Source of the DNA: Crotophaga sulcirostris
Lineage: Eukaryota > Chordata > Aves > Cuculiformes > Crotophagidae
Assembly: GCA_013397455.1 (NCBI GenBank)
Contig: VYZB01000344.1
Location: 905,867-969,866, forward strand
Length of the DNA stretch: 64,000 bases
Direction of reading: 5' to 3'
The notes beneath the pieces are model-generated. The model saw nothing but the letters and a program-made list of their open reading frames with translations. It was not told where the DNA came from and did not search any database. How positions within the stretch are numbered: the stretch's first letter is position 1; each line of letters starts with the position of its first letter. The translations under genes and the position numbers were made by a program. Below are positions 23,601-32,600 of the stretch, piece after piece.

Positions 23601-26600
23601 TTTGACCAAGACCCTTGAGAGCACACCCTGACAGGCAATTACAGAAGCTGCAGTGACCCAGCTGATTAGGTTACGTCGCATGGGTTATGTTTGCTTAGTC
23701 ATTAATAAAACTGTTGTCAGATAATGTATGTGGTCATTTACTTTGACAGAAATAGTTGCCTTTCCTTGCACTTTTCAGTGCCTTAAATATGTCAGAAGTT
23801 GCCTGCTGCCTAGCACCTCGTTAGGATAAAATCTCAGAGGGGTTTCGTAGCTGTTAAAATATCACCAAGTGCCTCCTCCAATGGAACAGAAATAGGTCAT
23901 CAGCATTTCTGTAAAGAACTGATCTGTGGAGTGATATGATTTGCACCAGTTTAAAGAAGGAAAAAATACCACACTGTTGGTCCCCTGTCTGGTAGGATTA
24001 GGGTGCAAGGATGAGACTGAGATACTGGTTTATCAGTCAGGTGAAGATGCCATGCAGAGAAGGGGAGTGAGAGGTGGGGACCAACTGCTGCAGGTCCAGC
24101 ACCATTGATGGCCATCCAACAGCGCGAGACGGCAGCATCCATGGGCCAGCACATACCCTCTCCACCCTCCTGCTCTTACTCTTTCAGATCTGACCTTCTA
24201 GCAATACAGGTTCTCATAATTATTTATTTTATTCTCGGTGAGTTCCCAACAAGGGCTGGGCTTGCTCCAAGGAACTCTTCCTCTCACTGCCCAAACGCAG
24301 AGAGAGCATCAGAGGGCAGGGCAGCAAATGCCTCTGAGTTACACACAGTCCAAGGTGCAACAGGGATGGGATCCTGAAGAGGAGTTAAATGTAGGCAGGA
24401 GAGCTTTGTGCATGAGGGAAATATTACCAGTGAGAAATCAAATCTAACCCCACTCTGAATTCTGTGATTATTATGTGATAAATTGCAGGCAGAAGTAAGG
24501 TCAGACCACACTTCCAGGTTCAGGATAAGGCCAACTCTGATCCAAAAGCTGCCTGAACATCAGTGTGTGCCAAGCCCAGGGCAGTTAAAGCCCTGAGCAG
24601 GAAGCACAAACAGACATTTATCATTGTGTTAAGTGGTCAGCTTGGAGCGTGGGTGCACCTAGCACAGATAGGTCCTCCCTGACCCAAAAACTTTAATGTC
24701 TCAATATGAGAAGAATCTCATTTTCTTAGCTAAGACCCATCTCTTTTGCTGCACAAAGTGGATCTTGAGCTCTGTCTTTACTTGCACATTGCAGCTTCCA
24801 ACCCCTCATCCCATCTCAGCCCTTTCCTGCTTTGCCCATATGACAGACTTTTAAGGACACTGGTCTGGAAAATAATAAGGATTTGTTTGGTTCCCCAAAC
24901 CCCCAGGAGCTGCTGCACAATTCCTGAGACTTTCTTTCTCTCTAAGCATCCACAGCCTTTAATAAGAGCTTTACTATCTATTTATAGATGCTAAGATTTG
25001 CTGTGAATGATGATGAGGCAGAAGTGTACTATCTTGCTGTGTCTGGAGGAGAGCCACCAGTCTGACTTCAGTGGAACCTCCTTGATGTTGCTGGAAAACA
25101 GAAACCACTGAAGCTGTTCCAGCTTAGTCATCTTCTAAGCATAGGTCATTGTGTGGAAGCTTTTCCCAAAGGCTTGTGGTTCCTCTGCTTGGTAAACAGA
25201 GACTGAAGGCAGACAACAACATCTACTGTCTTCTGGAAGATGTCTTGCCTTCACTGCTCTATCAGTGATGCTGCTGTGTCCCTGGAGGGTCAGGAAAGGC
25301 TCTTTGAAGAATGATGATGTTACAGCAGAGGATGGAGGAAAGGTCCCTGTCGTGGCACCACAGTGCTAGTCCTCAGCTCTGTGTAGGAAAAGACCCCTCT
25401 GCCACATCACTCATCACTTTAGAGGAGAGGGAGCCCCAGGGAAAATGGACCAGGAGGTCATGGAGATGATCTGAGGGATGGAGCACCTCCTGTACAAAGA
25501 CAGGCTGAGAGAGCTGGGGTTCTTCAGCCTGGAGAAGAGAAGGCTCTGGGGAGACTTCTCAGCATGGTCTGATGTGCCTTGCCATAGGGCAGGGATGTCT
25601 TTTTGCTGTGTGTTTGTTCAGTGCTAGCCAGGAAGGTCTGGGTGCAGGCAGAGCTCTTGAGGTGCTATTTTGACAGCCATAAAACCCGTGTCCTGCGAAG
25701 GCTTCAGCTTCTGCCTCACTTGAGTGGTGCAAGAGGGAAACCTTTTTGAGGTGAAACGTGCAGGAGCTAACAATCTAATTTCATAAAATATTCCAGAATA
25801 GCACCTTGCCTGGCGCATCCCTTGCGTGGTGCAGCCAGGGTGCTGCGGCCCAGGGTGAGCTGTATTTTCATGCTGATGTCAATAATGCATGATTTTTCAC
25901 TTGAAGAATGCAGTCTCTTGTGACTAGGAGGGAAAGCTCCATGGCTGTTATTTCTTTCTTTTTTCATCCTCTGCAGGGGTGAAACACGACGTGGCTGTGT
26001 ACGCAGAGGCAGCACAAACCAGGATCACGGCATCGCTCACCAGTAGCAGCCTTGGTCCCAGCACCATGAGCTGGGTCCCATCTCCTGAAGCACAGCAGTC
26101 CTGGTCCCATCTCCTGAAGCACAGCAGTTCTCCAGCAGTCCTGGTCCCATCTCCTGAAGCACAGCAGTTCTCCAGCAGTTCTGGTCCCATCTCCTGAACC
26201 ACAGCAGTTCTCCAGCAGTCCTGGTCCCAGCACCACAAGCTGAGTCCCATCTCCTGAACCTCCAGCAGTCCTGGTGAGTCCTGCCATGCTTACTTTTTTA
26301 TCTATGACATGAAGGTCTCTGTGTGCCATTCTTCTCTTACCACAAGGATCTTACCATGGACACGGTGTCCTAGATGGCAGCAGGGCTTAGGTTGGCTTTA
26401 GCTTGCTATATTGTTTTGACCACATAACATTCCATAACCTAATATTCCCTGTGGGAAGCTGTTGTGTAAAATGAGACTGTTTCCGGATATGTAATAACAT
26501 TTTTGATAAATGGTCCATATTGCATGCTCCAAATCATGATTTATTGTCTTTGGTGGTAATCAGGGAAGGGGCATTTCCTTTCTTTGCTTGTCTGGAGGAG

Positions 26601-29600
26601 GAGGTGCTGGAGTTACAAAACATTTGGCTTTCCTTTGAGTTGCTGCTGCAATAGTAATTCTTTCCCATGCTACTCCTTTAAAATTCTTCCAGGCACTGGA
26701 AGGAAAAAAAAGCAGGGTGCACTAGAGCAGGCTGGTGTGGTGTATGTGGACTTGAGACCATTTTGGTTGGCAAATTTTAGGGGAAGAAAGGCTGTTCTTG
26801 AGACCTGAGACCATTTTGGCTGGCAAATTTTAGGGGAAGAAAGGATGTTCTTGCTGGATTGCAGATTGGATGGTCTGGATCGAGTCCTGTTTTCATATAA
26901 ACACTCATTGACTTGGCCCATGTGTCTTGGGTTTCATTTTTAGAAGTCATGGATACTGGAGGTCTTTTCTTTCCTTCTAATGAAAGATGAGTTGGAGTTT
27001 GTGACAGACTCCATCTAGATATGTTTGTTCTGTTTGGCCAACCCATGGGTGAAAGCCCTTTATTAGTGGTATTCATTTCTCAGCAGGCAAGGAGAGAAGA
27101 GATGGTTGTGACAAGAGGGGTAAATGAGGGATCTCTCACTGTGCTTGTCCCTGCCTGATGGAATCCTGGGCTGGGGAGGACCCAGGGCTGATTTACAGAG
27201 GGCAGTGGGAGTCACATCTGGAAGCCAGCCTGCACGCTACGATTGACCTGTGCCTGCTCTCCAGCTGTTCTCCACCACGTTGCATGTGTTGAGCCTGAGA
27301 AGGCACAGGCAAAGAAAAAGCCTGCTTGCCCTGTTTGCTCTTTTCGCTTCCTGCTTTTTGCTTGATTTGAGGAGCTGTTGGATCAGTTTCTACTGAGTGC
27401 TGAGTTGAGTCGGTTCCCCTGTGCTGACACGGGTGACCAAATGCCTTCCCTTTCTGCTCAAAGACTCTTCCCACAGGTCACGTTTGCCCACTGAAATTCA
27501 AAATATGATCTGTTTGTGTTTTGTTCTGTATCTTTACCCCTTCCCTTTGTAACTGACCTGCTCGCTGGTGTGACTGTAACCAAGCTTCTGTACCTGCACA
27601 GTGTTTAGCAGAGGGGCAGCAGGCAGGAACATTCTTCTCCCCTCTCCTTGTCATCTTATGCTCTTAAACATAAACTACTCCCTGTGTTCTAGATTTGTCA
27701 GAGGTATTTAGGGATGCCAGCAGCCTTGCAGGAGTGCCCAGACTCACCCCTCAAGCTCTAGGTTTTTAAACATAAACTACTCCCTGTGCTCTAGATTTGT
27801 CAGAGGCGTTTAGGGATGCCAGAAGCCTTGCAGGAGTGCCCACCCCTTAAGCTCTCAGTTTCTATTGCTGTATAATTCCCACCAAAATCAAGAGGCATAA
27901 GGCATAACCTTATTCAAAAGGTGAGCTCTGCATTCTCACTGAAGCCAACTGCAGGCAGACAATCAACTGCTTCTCAAAATCTTGCCAACTTATCTTAAGG
28001 AACATTGCTGATACCAAGTCCTTTTCCCCAGGGAATCATACACAGAAGATCTCACTTCCCAAATTAATGCTTGAATTTCAACCTCCCTGCTCCTAGTCCC
28101 ACCACAGAGGTGTCTACACAGCAGTGGCTCTGCAGCAGCCATCTGCTCTGGCTCTGTTAACCAGCAGCAGTGATCCTATGAGTAATAGCTGCTGCAACAT
28201 CTTAGCTAAATAAATCACATCGTCCTCTAATCCCATGCACAGGGATAGCATCTGCTCTTCCTTTGCTTTTGAGACAGGGCTTTGCCTGCCAGCACGTTTC
28301 CCCCTTCTCAGCAGCCCCGGGAGGCTCTTCACTTACCCAGGTGAAATCACAGCTGCTGAACTCCCTTTTTTTACAGTGATGGAGACTGGACTGAGCAGCT
28401 TTACCTACCCATGAAAGACCCAGGTCCCACATTCATCCGCCTTCGTGATGTAATTTTCAGGCAGTAGCCCAGAACAGCCAGTTGCAAGGGAAATGCCATA
28501 AATCCAACCCTCGCTTGTACTGGTTTGTTCCACTGGGGACATGAAAATAAAATCCCCCGGGACCAGCTCCAGTTCATCATCATTCTGGGGGGTGTAAGGA
28601 TAGATCACTTGCAGAGTCTGGGGGAGAAAGAGAAGCACAAATGAATGAAAGGATGGTTAATGGAAGGGAAGTTTTAGCAGAGAGGGGCAGGAGTTTTTGG
28701 ACTGAAACAGGCTTCAAAAATGTACCTCGTGATTAACGAAGCGTATGTCTCGGGAGAATATCGCCGCGACCCAGTCACAGCCCAACTTGACATCAATGTT
28801 CTGCGCTAACTTCTCCAGCGTGGGCAGGTGGCTGGTCTGGAAGTGATAGGCCAGGGTCACGTGGAGCTGCTTCTTGTGGGGCTCCACGTGAACATCTGCA
28901 ATGAGAAGATTTTGTTAATGACTGTTGAAATTAGCAGCTTTTCCAAGGTGTAAGAGTGCCTATCACCTACCAACAGGAGTTGGGGGTTGGACTAGATGAT
29001 TTGTAAAAGTCCCTTCCAACCCAAAGCATTCTACAATTCCATGAACTTCCCAAGATAGCTTAAGTGGAACAAACTGGAGGACAGTTTTGGAAGGGGGAAT
29101 TCAAGTGTGAGTTCCCTACAGATGTTGCACCTTCCATCAAATTATTAGAGATTCGTGGTCCGATTCAGTCCTGAGTCACAGCAGGGTGGCAGACCAGGCA
29201 TCTTTGCCAAACTGCCAAAACTCACTTGCATTCAGAAGCCAACGGGTTTATGGATGCTGTGATAACAATTATTGTAATTTTAAACTTCCTCGGTCTTCTG
29301 CCATAAAAGACTCTTTTCCAGGAAAGGAGTGGCTTTTCTTTCATTGAGTTTCTCTCCAAAATAAGCAAGTTAAAAATCTTAATTTTTACTCTCCCTCCTC
29401 TGTTCTCTCTCCTACAGCAACAATTACAAATCTACAGGTTCATGCCAGTTGATTAAATCTTTTCCCTGAAAATTAGCTGGATTACCAGTTTGCCCACTGA
29501 GGGTGAGGTATTCCAGGATTGTGGAGGCAGACATTGACATAATAATGATTCAAAATGATCCTGCAGAAAAAGAACCTTTATTAGGAAAGGATTCCAGGAA

Positions 29601-32600
29601 GCAGAAAGGTGGAAGTCTGTGAAATATTGGGACTCTTCCAGTAGATGTGGAAACCATAGGATACATTGTTTGCATGTAATTTATTCTTGCCTATTCAACC
29701 AAAAATTGCAATTAAATTGCAGCTATTCAGAGACTAGGCTCCAAGTGCCAGCCAGGGGTAGCTCATCCACCTTTTTTTTTGATCAGCAAGAAAAAATATG
29801 CTCTGGATCTCTGAAAAAGCCCCAGAGACTTTAATGTGATAACCTGACCAAGCTGTGGGCTGCAATGCAGCAATCGGCTTGCCCTGAGAAGGAACCAATT
29901 TGCTTTGAATTGGAGCAGTTGCAGAAGCTTGCTGGAAGCCATTGATGGTTTCTCTTCTGGGTCAGTGTTTTGGGGTAAGAGCTGCCCCATCTGGTTGTGT
30001 TGATTTGGAGGGCACATCTGGGCTGTGCAGGGGAACATCTGTACCATTCTCACGTGGCTGCAGCATTCCTTGGACCCACCTAATGTCTCGTGTTTGCTGC
30101 TGCCTTCCAAAATGTGCATTTGGAAAGAAAACAGCCATTTCCTCCTTCCAGTACTGAAAGGGGCTCCAGGAAAGCTGGGGAGGGGCTCTTGATCAGGGAG
30201 TGCAGGGATGGGATGAGGGGGAACGGTTTTGAGCTGAAAGAGGGGAGATTGAGATGAGATCTTAGGGAGAAATGTTTTGCTGTGAGGGTGGGGAGGCCCT
30301 GGCCCAGGTTGCCCAGAGCAGTGGTGGCTGCCCCATCCCTGGGGGGGTTCCAGGCCAGGTTGGATGGGGCTTGGAGCCCCCTGATCCAGTGGGAGGTGTC
30401 CCTGCCCATGGCAGGGGGGTGGAGCTGGATGGGCTTTGAGGTCCCTTCCAACCCAACCCATTCTATGATTTTTTGGAAACCAGAGTTTTGGCGGCATGAA
30501 ATAACAAAGCTCATGAAGCCAATGCTTGATATTTAAAAGTGGCCTGAAGGCTAAGAGGAACACTTCATGGGGTGCTTTGGGTTTTAGTGCTTTTTCAGTT
30601 GACAGATCACCTCACACTTGGTCTCAAGTGTTATCTTCTGAAAGGGAAGTTGACATTTGGTGGTTCCTTAACCTTTCAGATAGACGCTCTGTTTGCAAGG
30701 CTGAGCATTTCCTGCTCCACTCACTACCTCAAGCCACTGCCAGAAAACTTTCCTCAGCCATGTAAAGGCTGTGTTTCATTTTTCAATGCATTTCTGAGAT
30801 GCAAACAGGGTTCTGTGAGAAGAACTCAAGTACCGAGGACAATCTCCCCACCCTCACAGGAAAACATTTCTCCCTAAGATCTCATCTCAATCTCCACTCT
30901 TTCAGCTGAAAATCATTCCCCCTCATCCTATCCCTCCACTCCCTAAAATGCTCAGCCCTTGAGCAAACTGTGAGCTCTTTGTGGCTCCCATCACAGTCAC
31001 TCACCTGCTTTAGAAGCAGCCTCTGCAGCAAAGTCTGCAGCAAACTTCTTGAGCACCTCAGCGCTTTCTTCCTTGACAAAAAGCCCAATGAAGTTCGAGG
31101 ACGTGTAGAGCTCCAGAGGCAGGGGGGCAGGGAATTTGCATTTCCACCTCATCACGGTGGCCTGCAGAGCTTCGGTGAGAGCATCAACCTTACTGTCCTC
31201 GCACTGCCAAAGGAAACAGGACAAGCATTTCTCAGGTGGAGAATCATTCACAGTATCACAAGGTTGGAAAGGACCTCTGAGATTGAGTCCAACCTAGAAC
31301 CCAACACCAACACCAACCCATCATCTAAACCCTGGCACTGAGTGCCTCAGCCAATCTCCTCTTAAACACCTCCAGGGTTGGCGACTCCACCACCTCCCTG
31401 GGCAGCACATTCCCATGGCCAATCACCCTCTCAGGGAAGAACTTTTTCCTAATATCAAGCCTAAACTTTCCCTGAGGAAGCTTGAGTCCTGTGCTCTAGT
31501 TCTGTCCCTGGTCACCTGAGAGAAGAGACCAACCCCTGTCTGACTACAACCTCCTTTTAGGCAGTTGTAGAGAGCAATAAGGTCACCCCTGAGCCTCCTC
31601 TTTTCCAGGCTAAACAACCCCAGCTCCTTCAGTTGCTCCTCGCAGGGCTTGTGCTTACACCTGTGCTCAGCTCTAGTGCAGTCAGTAGAGAAAGTCAAGG
31701 CTTGGGTGGGTGGGCGTGAAGCTTTTGCTATAATGCAGTGAGAAAAAGCACAGGGTATGTTGAGAAAAAGGTATGTTTAGAAATCATCTGCCCCTCCCTT
31801 GTCCTCAAAGCGGGATCAGCTATCCCCAAATAACCTTCTTAACCTCACCCGGTCTGTTCTCATCTTAACAATCACTTGAGAGGATGAGAATTTGGGCTGC
31901 TGCTGCTGCTCTTTGCTGAAAACAACCCACTTAAAAACCAGTTACCTCTTCAACAAGCCCAGGCATCGGGTTGTGCTGGTAACAACCCCCCAGCACCCCC
32001 AGCAGAAACCCTTCTGAATGAAGCATTTAACATCTCCCATCTGAGCCTGGCAAGGGCTGCTCATGAATGCATGCATCAAGGCAACGGAAAGAGGAGCTCT
32101 TGGTTTACCATAAAGAACTGGCAAAGGGTGATATGTGGGAAAATGTTGTGAGCTTTGTTCTTCCCACAGATCTGCTTTGACTGCTGCCAGAACTCCGACA
32201 GCTTCTGAGCCAGGGGGCCGGTGGGGCGCAGGTAGAGGACGTACTCCCGGGGCAGGGTGTCATCCAGGAAGGGGTCACCCACATGGGAGAACAGCCTGAC
32301 AAGGGAGAAAAAAAGTGTCAGACCAACAGATAAAACCATATTTTTTTCCTTGCAGAACCAGCTTCCCCTGTCCTCACTCCCTTTCATTCTTCCTCAATGG
32401 AAAAAAAAAAATCGGCTCCGGCAGGTCGGGTGCTCCCTTGCAGCCCATTTCCACTGCGAAGTAATACAGAAAATGGGGTTTTAGTTTCAGGCTGAGGCTC
32501 TGAAGATCTAACCCAGGTCACTGCTTCTGCCTTTCGGGGTACCATACAGGGAGGAGAGCACTAGAAATTGCTCAACCTCTTTGAAAAGGCAGCTCTTGGT

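Larger units (their letters stand above)
22884..28408. other. UBASH3B: UBASH3B intron 6
   Basis: Longest fully contained intron. It has few CR1s (one fragment at 25450) but three of the window's tandem repeats (26060, 26753, 27664). No coding exon was recognised. Confidence 0.75.

Noticed and set aside
25964..26329. 121-residue minus-strand open frame with a repeated peptide
   Set aside because: It is the 40-bp minisatellite read in one frame; no start context, splice sites or known domain.
29763..30563. 266-residue minus-strand open frame
   Set aside because: Mostly antisense CR1 (30152-30472), a frame that recurs in other copies.
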